Source: Onthophagus taurus (Eukaryota; Arthropoda; Insecta; Coleoptera; Scarabaeidae). From it: DNA of 64,000 nucleotides. The DNA is taken from assembly GCF_036711975.1 (NCBI RefSeq), contig NC_091968.1, forward strand, positions 27,265,001 to 27,329,000, given 5' to 3'. Positions 34,689-44,759 of this stretch are shown here, one piece after another. A program made the position numbers and the translations under genes. Every line of letters starts with the position of its first letter. Position 1 is the stretch's first letter. Below the pieces are notes generated by a model. It worked only from the letters and a program-made list of their open reading frames with translations. It was not told the origin of the DNA and did no database searches.

Positions 34689-35261
34689 ATTTTAACTCGC
34701 ACATTAATAAGAAAGTAACGCATAAAGTTACGCCTACATAAAATAAAAAAGAAAGATAAACATTTAATGTTCAATTTAATCTTTTTTTATAATTAATATT
34801 GTAATCACACGTGCATCGAGGAGATTTCGTTTCGTTTTGAAGTCTTCTCAGCAAGGATCCCAGTTCTCTTCAAGTCTCGATTAAATGGTGTCGAAATCGA
34901 GAGAACGAGCGTAGTCACCGTCCTCCGTTGGGGGTTTTGTGCTCAAGAATGACTAAACACGTCGCGAGCCGTTTCGGGCCGATGTCAATTGTAAACGAAT
35001 CTATTTAGAGCCCCGGACGGTCGAGAATCGCGCCCAGTGGGTGTCCTTTAATTTGTCGAAATGGGGAGTTCCCCCCTTTACACCCCATCACACTCGGTAG
35101 CTTATTACCGAGCCGATTTTTTTTTAATTGGTTCTCTTTGTAAAACGAAAACCAGTGCGGAGGCGAATGACACGCACAATTCTTCGATTAAAACGTTATT
35201 AGAACAAAATTTTGCGTTAAAAGTCCGAAAATTGTTATAAATGCGTGCAAATATGATAATA
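34689..35261. other. 5' flank of SP1 and single-copy-looking DNA
   Basis: No clear TATA box lies close upstream of the SP1 start. From 34790 to 35180 the DNA is GC-richer with many CG dinucleotides and a stem ACTCGGTAGCTTATTACCGAG near 35092, a possible hairpin (CTCGGTA/TACCGAG). No gene recognised. Confidence 0.4.
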
Positions 35262-36262
35262 ACCGAAACTTTAGGTCTACTGTTAGTTCTAGTTTTACAC
35301 TAGCACTAACAGAAGACCTAGAACTAGAATATTCGGGTTTAGCAGTCTTCTTATAAAATTGTTCTTTTTTTAATATAAATGGATAGAAAATTAAAAATCC
35401 TTTAAAATGAACCCAAACTCGACTTATTTATCTCCAACCGTTATCGAGATATCTTAATTTTTAGCAAAAAAAAAATGGCGATCATTTGACATTTGACAGT
35501 TTATAACCTAACTTTTTATTTTTTAATATAAACATAATCGTGTTTGGTGTCACATGAAAGCATTTTTGATTCTTATTAGGATCGTTTTAATATTTATCAA
35601 AAAAACGTTATGTTTAATTTTGACATTTGACAGCTTCTAACCTAACTTTTTTATTTTTTAACTCAAACATATCATATTTGATATCAAAATAAAACATTTT
35701 TGATTCTTATTAAGACCATTTCAATATTTACTAATAAATCGTTATATTTAATTTTGACATTTGACAGTTTCTAACCTAACTTTTTTATTTCTTAACCCAA
35801 ATATATCGTGTTTGGTATCAAATGAAAACATTTTTGATTCTTATTAAGGTCATTTTAATATTAATCAAGAAATCGTTATATTTAATTTTGACATTTGACA
35901 GTTTCTAACCTAACTTTTTTTTTTAAATCAAAATATATCACGTTTGGTATCAAATGAAAGCATTTTTGATCCTTATTAAGATCATTTTAATATGAATCAA
36001 GAAATCGTTATATTTAATTTTGACATTTGACAGTTTCTAACCTAACTTTTATTTTTGAACACAAATATATCATGTGTGGTATCAAATGAAAGCATTTTTG
36101 ATTCTTATTTAGATCATTTCAATATTTATCCAAAAATCTTCATATTTAATTTTGACATTTAACAATTTCTAACCTAACTTTTTATTTTTTAATCAAAATA
36201 TATCATGTTTGGTATTAAATTAAAGCATTTGTGATTCTTATTAAGCTTAATAACATATTAGA
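35262..36262 (+). mobile_element. Composite element B: CTAG half-palindrome plus 134-bp array
   Basis: Starts with one CTAG-palindrome copy (35262-35350: GTTAGTTCTAGTTTTACACT..., GACCTAGAACTAGAAT, CGGGTTTAGCAGTC), then the end module (35355-35495, with TTTATCTCCAACCGTTATCG), then about six 134-bp units marked by GACAGTTTCTAACCTAACTT, ending CTTATTAAGCTTAATA. The neighbouring copy C has the same order and the same end. Confidence 0.85.
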
Positions 36263-38052
36263 ATAAAAATGTCTAGCGTTAGTTCTAGTTTTACACTAGA
36301 ACTAACAGAAGACCTAGAACTAGAATCATTCGGGTTTAGCAGTGTTCAGCCGTCTTATAAAATTGTTCTTTTTTTAATATAAATGGAGAGAAAATTAAAA
36401 ATCTTTTAAAATGAACCCAAACTCGACTTATTTATCTTCAACTGTTATCGAGATATCTTAATTTTTAGCAAAAAAATGGCCATCATTTGACATTTGACAG
36501 TTTATAACCTAACTTTTTTTCTTTTTAACGCAAACATATCGTGTTGGGCATCAAATGAACGCATTTTTGATTCTTATTAAGATCATTTCAATATTTATAA
36601 AAAAACGTTATTTTTAATTTTGACATTTGACAGTTTCTAACCTAACTTTTTTATTTTTTAACCCAAATATGTCGTGTTTGGTATCAAAATAAAGCATTTT
36701 TGATTCTTATTAAGATCGTTGTAATATTTATCAAAAAAACATTGTTTAATTTTAACATTTGACAGTTTCTAACCTAACTATTTTATTTTTTAACCCAAGT
36801 ATATCACGTTTGGTATCAAATTAAAGCATTTCTCATTCTTATTAAGATCGTTTTAATATTTATCAAAATTTCGTTATACTTAATTTTGACATCTGACAGT
36901 TTCTAACCTAACTTTTTTACTTTTTAATGCAAACATATCGTGTTGAGTATCAAATAAACGCATTTTTGATTCTTATTAAGACCATTTCAATATTTATTAA
37001 AAATTCGTTATATTTAATTTTGACATTTGACAGTTTCTAACCTAACTTTTTTATTTTTTAACCCTAATATATCGTGTTTGGCATCAAATGAAAGCATTTT
37101 TGATTCTTATTAAGATCATTTTAATATTAATCAAGAAATCGTTATATTTAATTTTGACATTTGACAGTTTCTAACCTAACTTTTTTATTTTTTAACCCTA
37201 ATATATCGTGTTTGGCATCAAATGAAAGCATTTTTGATTCTTATTAAGATCATTTTAATATTAATCAAGAAATCGTTATATTTAATTTTGACATTTGACA
37301 GTTTCTAACCTAACTTTCTTATTTTTTAACTCAAACATATCATATTTGGTATTAAAATAAAGCATTTTTAATTCTTATTAAGATAGTTTTAATATTTATC
37401 AAAAAAACGTTGTTTAATTTTGACATTTAACAATTTCTAACTTAACTTTTTTATTTTTTAATCAAAATATATCATGTTTGGTATCAAATTAAAGCATTTT
37501 TGATTCTTATTAAAATCATTTTAATAATTATCAAAAATTGTTATATTTTATTTTGACATCTGACAATTTCTAACCTAATTTTTTTATTTTTTAACTCAAA
37601 TATATCGTGTTTGGTATCAAATAAAAGCATTTTTGATTCTTATTACAATCATTTTAATATTAATCAAAAAATCGATATATTTAATTTTGACATTTGACAT
37701 TTTTTAACCTAACTTTCTTATTTTTTAACTCAAACATATCATATTTAGTATCAAAATAAAGCATTTTTAACTCTTATTAAGATCGTTTTAGTATTTATCA
37801 AAAAAACGTTATTTAATTTTGACATTTGACAGTTTCTAAGCTAGCTTTTTTATGTTTTAACCCAAATGTATCACGTTTGGCATCAAATTAAAGCATTTCT
37901 CATTCTTATTAAGATCGTTTTAATATTTATCAAAATATCGTTATACTTAATTTTGACATTTGACAGTTTCTAACATAACTTTTTTATTTTTTAACCCATA
38001 CATATCATGTTTGGTATCAAATTAAAGCATTTTTGGTTCTTATTAAGCTTAA
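36263..38052 (+). mobile_element. Composite element C: CTAG half-palindrome plus 134-bp array
   Basis: Same architecture as copy B, immediately adjacent: CTAG part 36268-36358, end module 36358-36495, about 12 units of 134 bp, and the same terminal CTTATTAAGCTTAATA at about 38040-38052. Two units near 37030-37300 are almost identical, showing local homogenisation. Confidence 0.85.
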
Positions 38053-39271
38053 TAGATACAATTAGCAACAACGCGAACGAAATTCCGCACAGTAGAACAT
38101 GACGTAAGCATGCTTAGTTCAATTTTTGTTATACAATTGTTATTTTTAAGAATAATATAAAAAGTGGCATGATTAAAATGTAACGTAGAGGTTTCCACCT
38201 ACACAATCTTACACGATTCTATTCGTCTTCGGATTTGAATATGAAATGTGCGACTTATGTTGGCTTAATTGCCGCTGTCCGCAGCCACGACATTCCACAT
38301 CGTCGACAGCATTGACATTTATCATCGTATTAATATTTATACGAGATCGGGGCACGTTAATTGGTAAAATGGCCGCACTTTGCGGTTAATTGCAAAACGC
38401 GTCCGCGAGTTCGGTTTTTTTACACGTCGCGAATCAATTAAAATCGCTCCCGATTTCAATTAGGCGAATCGTCGTATATCTATAACAAAAAGAGAAATAT
38501 GTCCGTACTTACGAAAGGAAAAGACGTGTTTGCTCGATCTTCTTAAATGGGTAATCCCGCTGGTAACCGCTTTGCAACTGTAAAATCGACAAAAAGTAGA
38601 TTTTAAAATAAAAAAAAATGGAAATTATTTAATTGATGAATTAAAGTTAGGATTGAGGTGGGTCTAAAAAAGGTTATTATCATCTGTCTAATAGGGTTCT
38701 TAACTCGGAGTTAAGTTCGGTCGTGCGTGAACAATAAATTCAACGACAATCGTATTAAAATTCCCGATCAAAATAGGCCCCGTTCGCGCACTTGAGCCCT
38801 TTCTTCATCCGCTCGCCGTTTCTTACACCTTGTTGTGGCCATTGTCGACCGTCGCCGTGGTTGTCCAGCTTTAATTTATCATTTATATTGTTAGGCCACC
38901 GCGGTTCGTTAGAGGGGATTATGTTTGTTAGAAACGATTAAAAAAACTTCTTTTCAATAATAAAAAGAAAATCTTCCCTTTTAATAACGCTTACTATTTC
39001 TAATTATATGTAATTAATTTATTTCATGAAAACGATATGATGTGGAAGGAAGTTATCGATCGGTGACCCCTCATGATGACAAATTGATTCGGCATAAAGG
39101 CCGGTTTTGCAAGAGTTTCCGCTGGTGAGCACCAAGAATGCCAATCCTTCCGAACACGGCCACTTAATTAACGCACAAAGGGCCGCGGTATAATTAATGG
39201 CTTCCACATAAATGGGTCGACGGTTGCTCTCTTAATAAACTCACCCCTAACAACTTTAAAATTCGAGCTTC
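38053..39271. other. Single-copy-looking DNA
   Basis: GC-balanced patches at 38220-38470 and 38750-38920 with many CG dinucleotides, between AT-rich stretches. The minus-strand frames at 39019-39207 and 39194-39418 have no domain, and the second runs into the MITE palindrome. No gene recognised. Confidence 0.4.
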
Positions 39272-39402
39272 AGACGCACTGCTAAACCCGAATGTTTCTA
39301 GTTCTAGGTCTAGTGTTAGTTCAAGTGATAGTGCTAGTGTTAGTGCAATACTAGAAGTAACACTAGATCGAGAACTAAAAACATTCGGATTTAGCCGCAT
39401 GT
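39272..39402. mobile_element. Solo CTAG-palindrome MITE-like element (about 131 bp)
   Basis: The cleanest single copy: left arm AGACGCACTGCTAAACCCGA then ATGTTTCTAGTTCTAGG and TCTAGTGTTAGTTC; right arm the inverse (GTAACACTAGATCGAGAACT, ACATTCGGATTTAGCC, GCATGTCT). The arms pair over about 50 bp around a short centre. TTC flanks both ends, a possible but weak 3-bp duplication. No coding capacity. Confidence 0.75.
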
Positions 39403-41438
39403 CTTTCAAGACTTTCAAGAATCAAGACTTTCAAAGATTAATATCTCAAGAACTAAAAGATATTTTCAAAATCGGTCTTTTTCATTCGAAAGATCATAGT
39501 TTTCTTAATCATTTTTGAAAATTTTGATTAAATCGGTTGAAAAATCGATTTTTTGCGATTTTTATAAACAAGATAGGTAAAAATTGAAATTTTTAAAACA
39601 TCAGGAATTTACCTCAACTTCAAAAATTAATATCTCAAGAACTAAAAGATACTTTTAGAATCGGTCTTTTTCATTCGAAAGATCATGGTTTTCTTAATTA
39701 TTTTTGAAAATTTTGATTATATCGGTTAAAAAATCGATTTTTTGCGATTTTTATAAACAAGATAGGTAAAAATTGAAATTTTTAAAACATCAGGAATTTA
39801 CCTCAACTTCAAAAGTTAATATCTCAAGAACTAAAAGATACTTTTAAAATCGGTCTTTTTCATTCGAAAGATCATAGTTTTCTTAATTATCTTTGAAAAT
39901 TTTGGATAAATCGGTTGAAAAATCGATTTTTGGCGATTTTTATAAACAAGATAGGTAAAAATTGAAATTTTTAAAACATCAGGAATTTACCTCAACTTCA
40001 AAAATTAATATCTCAAGAACTAAAAGATATTTTTAAAATCGGTCTTTTTCATTCGAAAGATCATAGTTTTCTTAATTATTTTTGAAAATTTTGATTAAAT
40101 CGGGTGAAAAATCGATTTTTTGCGATTTTTATAAACACGATATGTAAAAATTATAACTTTTAAAACATCACGAATTTACCTCAACTTCAAAAATTAATAT
40201 CTCAAGAACTAAAAGATACTTTTAAAATCGGTCTTTTTCATTCGAAAGATCATAGTTTTCTTAATCATTTTTGAAAATTTTGATTAAATCGGTTAAAAAA
40301 TCAATTTTATGCGATTTTTATAAACAAGATAGGTAAAAATTGAAATTTTTAAAACATCAGGAATTTACCTCAACTTCAAAAATTAATATCTCAAGAACTA
40401 AAAGATATTTTTAAAATCGGTCTTTTTCATTCGAAAGATCATAGTTTTCTTAATTATTTTTGAAAATTTTGATTAAATCGGGTGAAAAATCGATTTTTTG
40501 CGATTTTTATAAACACGATATGTAAAAATTATAACTTTTAAAACATCACGAATTTACCTCAACTTCAAAAATTAATATCTCAAGAACTAAAAGATACTTT
40601 TAAAATCGGTCTTTTTCATTCGAAAGATCATAGTTTTCTTAATCATTTTTGAAAATTTTGATTAAATCGGTTAAAAAATCAATTTTATGCGATTTTTATA
40701 AACAAGATAGGTAAAAATTGAAATTTTTAAAACATCAAGAATTTAGTTTAATTTCAAAAATTAATATCTCAAGAACTAAAAGATACTTTTAAAATCGGTC
40801 TTTTTCATTCGAAAGATCATAGTTTTCTTAATCATTTTTAAAAATTTTGATTAAATCGGTTGAAAAATCGATTTTTTGCGATTTTTATAAACACGATAGG
40901 TAAAAATTGAAATTTTTAAAACATCAAGAATTTACCTCAACTTCAAAAATTAATATCTCAAGAACTAAAAGATATTTTTAAAATCGATCTTTTTCATTCG
41001 AAAGATCATAGTTTTCTTAATTATTTTTGAAAATTTTAATTAAATCGGTTGAAAAATTGATTTTTTGCGATTTTTATAAACACTATAGGTAAGAATTGAA
41101 ATTTTTAAAACATCAAGAATTTACCTCAACTTCAAAAATTAATATCTCAAGAACTAAAAGATATTTTTAAAATCGGTCTTTTTCATTCGAAAGATCATAG
41201 TTTTCTTAATCATTTTTAAAAATTTTGATTAAATCGGTTGAAAAATCGATTTTTTGCGATTTTTATAAACACTATAGGTAAAAATTGAAATTTTTAAAAC
41301 ATCAGGAATTTATCTCAACTTCAAAAATTAATATCTCAAGAACTAAAAGATATTTTTAAAGTTGGCTTTTTTTATGTGAAAGACAATAGTTTTCTTAATC
41401 ATTTTTGAAAATTTTGATTAAATCGGTTAAAAAATCGA
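39403..41438. repeat. Satellite, 189-bp monomer, left block
   Basis: About 10.7 tandem units; ATCTCAAGAACTAAAAGATA recurs at 39443, 39632, 39821 and 40010, every 189 bp. Starts with a degenerate edge (TTTCAAGACTTTCAAG) next to the solo MITE. It is interrupted at 41439 by a LINE and continues at 44760. Confidence 0.95.
41431..41438. repeat. Target-site duplication of the Jockey-like LINE, left
   Basis: AAAATCGA, repeated at 44760-44767. The uninterrupted satellite shows the single copy in AAAAAATCGATTTTTTGCG. Confidence 0.85.
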
Positions 41439-41608
41439 AGAAGAAGAAAAACAAATTTTATTCAGTACCCACTACATAAAAAAAATAAGAATAACAATAT
41501 AAATATCTATAATATGTGTATATAACAAAAATAAAAAAGTGAAGGGGTGAGAATAGGGCTACCGACCAGGGTCTTTCTGCCCGTGATTTTTGTAGTCGGC
41601 GGCTTGTT

Positions 41609-44302
41609 TCAGTCTTCTCTGACGGCCAGGAGTTTTTGGAAGAGAAGAGGTGGATTGTTGCGAGGGTGGAGTAATCGAGGCGATATAAGCGTGTGTTGCA
41701 AGGCGTTGGTAGGAAAATTTAGGATGGATTTATCGGACAAAGATTGAAGGCGGGTATGGATAGGGGGGATATCGGTAAGTTGGTATAGCAGATCATTGCT
41801 AGGGTTAAAGAGGGGATTACGGGGGTTCCTAATTCGGGTGATGGATCTCAGTGCAGATCTTTCCGCTACTTCCAGGTGGTACTTCGTTTTTCTTGGTGCG
41901 TCGCTTAACAGTATTGATCCATATTCTATGATGGGCCTGCATATGGTCTTGTAGATGTGCGAGGCACATGAGGTAGAGATTCCACGACCTCTGAACGAGA
42001 GGGATTTAAAGTGTTTGGCGCGTGTCTTTACTTTCATCTTCACCTTGGTTGCATGAGTGGAAAACTTAAGCGTTCTGTCAAGTGTTATGCCAAGATACTT
42101 GCAGGTTGGTGAGACAGAGATTGCCGTTGATTGTATTGTAATTGTGGGAGAGGGAGCGCGGGGTGAAAGGAATGGGACAAAAAATTGTGTTTTTGTGGGA
42201 TTGAGTAGGATGCGCCATTTTCGGAACCAATTTTCCGTTTCGTTTATGAGCGTCTGCAGCTTACGGACGGAGGAAGTGATATCCTTACTGTGCGAGACCA
42301 ATGCTGTGTCATCGGCATAAAGTAGTGCGTATGCAGTGAGGTTAAAGGCGTCAGGGTTGTCGTTGTAAAGATCGTGGCAGAATAGATTGTATAGAGAGGG
42401 AGAGATAGGCGAACCCTGAGGAAGGCCTTGCTGAGCGGAGAAGCTGTGGGAGGAGTGATTTTTCAACTTCACGATGGAGGAGCGATTCGACAGGAATTGG
42501 TTTATCAGGGTTAGAAGATAGTATGGCGTTTTTAGCTTATCCAGTTTAAACAGCAATCCTTTGTGCCACACGGAGTCAAAGGCCTTTCGGACGTCCAGAA
42601 ACACTGCTGCAGATTTCAGTTTTACAAAACGTGCCGCCTGGAAGTTGGAAACCAGAATAGTTAGTGGCTGGGACGTTGATTTGCCGGATTGGAAGCCAAA
42701 TTGGTAAGGCGGAATTTTCTTTGATACCGCAACCAGGAGCTTGTTCTTCAAGTGCGTCTCGAAGAGTTTTCCAATTACGGGGAGCAGTGAAATGGGGCGA
42801 TAGTTGGCTGGATCAGATAGAGAAGAATCCTTCTTGGGAATACACGTAATAATTGACGTCTTCCAGTCGCGCGGGAAATGCTGAGTCGTAAGGCAAAAGT
42901 TAATTATTTTTCTGATAAAGCCATGGATGTTAAGATCTAGACTTCTAAGCAGTTTCCTTGTGATGTTATCATAGCCGGGAGCGGTATCTTTTCCCTGTCC
43001 AAGAAGAGTAAAATATTCGTCTTCCAACATGAGAGCATCTTCGGGTGTCTCGAACGGTGTCAAAAATGCGGATTCGTACCAATTATCTATAATGCTTTTA
43101 TTGTGGGAACAAAACGAAACATCCTCGGTAAAGGTGAATACACCTTCTAGATAGTCAGCGTGTATGTTGACAATCTCTTCAGGGTTGGAGTGCACACCGC
43201 CATCGGTAGGATCAATGAGCTCCTCCGTTCCAGGTGTCTTTTGGTATCTTGATAGTTTTCGAATTTCGTGCCAATAGTTTCTTCCTTTACACATTTTTAT
43301 TTTGTCACAGGCTTCCATGTACTTTTCCGTTCTGTATTGCTGAATTAGTTTCTGTATCTTTTTGTTGAACTCATTAAACTTCTTTTTCAACTCAGGCACT
43401 TCATATACCCTGAAGTCTCGATATAGGCGTCTTTTCTCCTTGATGAGTCTGATAATAAATGGGGGTAGCGGAAAACTGTAGTGTTTGGTGGTTCTGGATG
43501 GGCTCGCTTTGTCTATTGACTCCTTAAGACATTTGTTAAACCTTGAGATCGTGTCAACTGTGATTGTCTGATGTGCTTCTATGAAGTCTTTCATTATTGA
43601 GTTAACTGTCTCCATGTCGCAAAGCTTATAGTTTTTAATTAAAGTCGGAACAGGTTTAGGTACGTTGGTTGTGACGTTGACATAAACTAAAATGCCCAAG
43701 TGATCGGAGCATAAATCCGGAACAACTTCTACCTGTGTAATTAGACCGCGGATGTTTCTTGTGCAGAACAGTAGATCAGGAGTAGAGTTCGGATTGTTTT
43801 CCATAACGTACGTGGGAGGAGTCGTGATTTGTACGAAATTGGACATATTCAGGAAATGTCTTATGTGTTTCCTTTTGGTTGGATTCGGATTGAAGTCACC
43901 AATTATGAGACATTTGTCGTGCAGTGAGGCCATGTTAAATATGGATTCTTCAATTTTACTAAACGGGTGGATATAAATTAAGAAAACATGTATTAAGTCT
44001 GTCCCGATAGTGATGCAAAAATGAAGTGCATTATTTAATGGAGAGTTGATTGCGGGGGGGTTGGATTTTCCCAATTGTATCGTGGGGTGGCCCATAGCCA
44101 CCGCTCCTCCTCTGACTCCTCTATTTATAACATTGCCGTGGTTTTGGATTGACGTCCAGTTTCTAAATGTGATGGAAGACTTCGATTTTGTTTCCACAAA
44201 CATTGCGCAACGGATGTGATTCTCAATGATGTAGTTTCCGATCAGGTGTGATTTCGGGTGGTAGCTGTTGATGTTTGCGTACAATAATTTTATGCTGGTC
44301 AT
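41609..44302 (-). CDS. LINE ORF2: endonuclease-reverse transcriptase, 897 aa
   Basis: ORF2 protein of a Jockey-type non-LTR retrotransposon; it nicks target DNA and copies its own RNA at the nick. The N-terminal third is an APE-like endonuclease: FVETKSK near residue 35, IIGDFNPNP near 135, CSDHLGI near 199. The reverse transcriptase follows: NYRPISLLPVIGKLFE at about 500, VFLDVRKAFDSVWH (motif A) near 568, QQGLPQGSPISPSLYN (motif B) near 624 and LLYADDTALVS (motif C, catalytic Asp pair) near 662; CKYLGITLDRTL marks the thumb side. All key motifs are intact and no stops occur, and the length is normal for the family. The start overlaps the ORF1 stop as ATGA, suggesting coupled translation. 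Lacking a promoter and full ORF1, this copy is probably immobile, but the protein could still be made. Confidence 0.95.
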   Translation of the reverse strand: MTSIKLLYANINSYHPKSHLIGNYIIENHIRCAMFVETKSKSSITFRNWTSIQNHGNVINRGVRGGAVAMGHPTIQLGKSNPPAINSPLNNALHFCITIGTDLIHVFLIYIHPFSKIEESIFNMASLHDKCLIIGDFNPNPTKRKHIRHFLNMSNFVQITTPPTYVMENNPNSTPDLLFCTRNIRGLITQVEVVPDLCSDHLGILVYVNVTTNVPKPVPTLIKNYKLCDMETVNSIMKDFIEAHQTITVDTISRFNKCLKESIDKASPSRTTKHYSFPLPPFIIRLIKEKRRLYRDFRVYEVPELKKKFNEFNKKIQKLIQQYRTEKYMEACDKIKMCKGRNYWHEIRKLSRYQKTPGTEELIDPTDGGVHSNPEEIVNIHADYLEGVFTFTEDVSFCSHNKSIIDNWYESAFLTPFETPEDALMLEDEYFTLLGQGKDTAPGYDNITRKLLRSLDLNIHGFIRKIINFCLTTQHFPRDWKTSIITCIPKKDSSLSDPANYRPISLLPVIGKLFETHLKNKLLVAVSKKIPPYQFGFQSGKSTSQPLTILVSNFQAARFVKLKSAAVFLDVRKAFDSVWHKGLLFKLDKLKTPYYLLTLINQFLSNRSSIVKLKNHSSHSFSAQQGLPQGSPISPSLYNLFCHDLYNDNPDAFNLTAYALLYADDTALVSHSKDITSSVRKLQTLINETENWFRKWRILLNPTKTQFFVPFLSPRAPSPTITIQSTAISVSPTCKYLGITLDRTLKFSTHATKVKMKVKTRAKHFKSLSFRGRGISTSCASHIYKTICRPIIEYGSILLSDAPRKTKYHLEVAERSALRSITRIRNPRNPLFNPSNDLLYQLTDIPPIHTRLQSLSDKSILNFPTNALQHTLISPRLLHPRNNPPLLFQKLLAVRED

Positions 44303-44759
44303 TGTTGATCTTGCGGAATCGAGGATTGGTAGCCGTGGATAGGTTCTGTAGGAGATGGCTTAGAGGTGTCCTGGAGATCAATCATGATAACGTACATGTA
44401 ACTTCCAGAGAATGCGACAATCGTATCGATTTGGTAGTTTTCTACAAATTTCCGTTTGAGGGAATTGATAAGCTCTTGACGATCGCGTGGTTTGGGTGAG
44501 TTAATTTTTGAGAGGTAGGTATCAATAATGTGGTCGTGAATGGTGATTGGTTTATGTATGCGTGTTTCTTTTGTTTTTGTAGAAATTTGGTCAGATTTTT
44601 TATTAGCCGATTTTATTCGAACGTTAGGGACTCCTCGTATGGGAGCTGTGGGGCGGTTCTTGCATTTTAGTGACCAGGCACTGTGTCCCTCCAGGCCGCA
44701 GGATTTGCATTTCTCCGGTAGCTGTGAGGTGCATTTAGTGGTACTATGTGGGCCGAGGC
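44299..44759 (-). CDS. LINE ORF1 (gag-like), 5'-truncated
   Basis: The C-terminal part of a nucleic-acid-binding ORF1 protein. A CCHC zinc knuckle is visible: CKSCGLEGHSAWSLKC (C-x2-C-x4-H-x5-C), preceded by a partial knuckle CLGPHSTTKC. A basic linker and a C-terminal region (LINSLKRKFVENYQI) follow. The open frame extends past 44759 into satellite sequence (to 44790), so its apparent start is artificial; the true N-terminus is missing. The stop (TGA, 44301-44299) overlaps the ORF2 ATG by two bases. Confidence 0.88.

Larger units (their letters stand above)
41439..44759 (-). mobile_element. 5'-truncated Jockey-type LINE inserted in the 189-bp satellite
   Basis: A 3321-bp insertion on the minus strand. 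From its 5' end it carries the 3' part of ORF1, a complete ORF2 and a 170-bp 3' UTR (41439-41608) that ends in a TTCTTCTTC-like tail rather than a long poly-A. It is flanked by the 8-bp duplication AAAATCGA. Truncation within ORF1 at 44759 is the usual outcome of incomplete target-primed reverse transcription. The intact ORF2 and clean boundaries point to a young insertion. Confidence 0.95.

Noticed and set aside
35262..38052. LTR retrotransposon with the CTAG copies as LTRs
   Set aside because: The CTAG pieces are partial palindromes of a dispersed family, lie at the start of each of two tandem copies and not at both ends of one element, and no gag/pol text is present.
42057..42320. Plus-strand open frames within 41547-44815
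   Set aside because: Shadows of the LINE ORF1/ORF2 on the minus strand.
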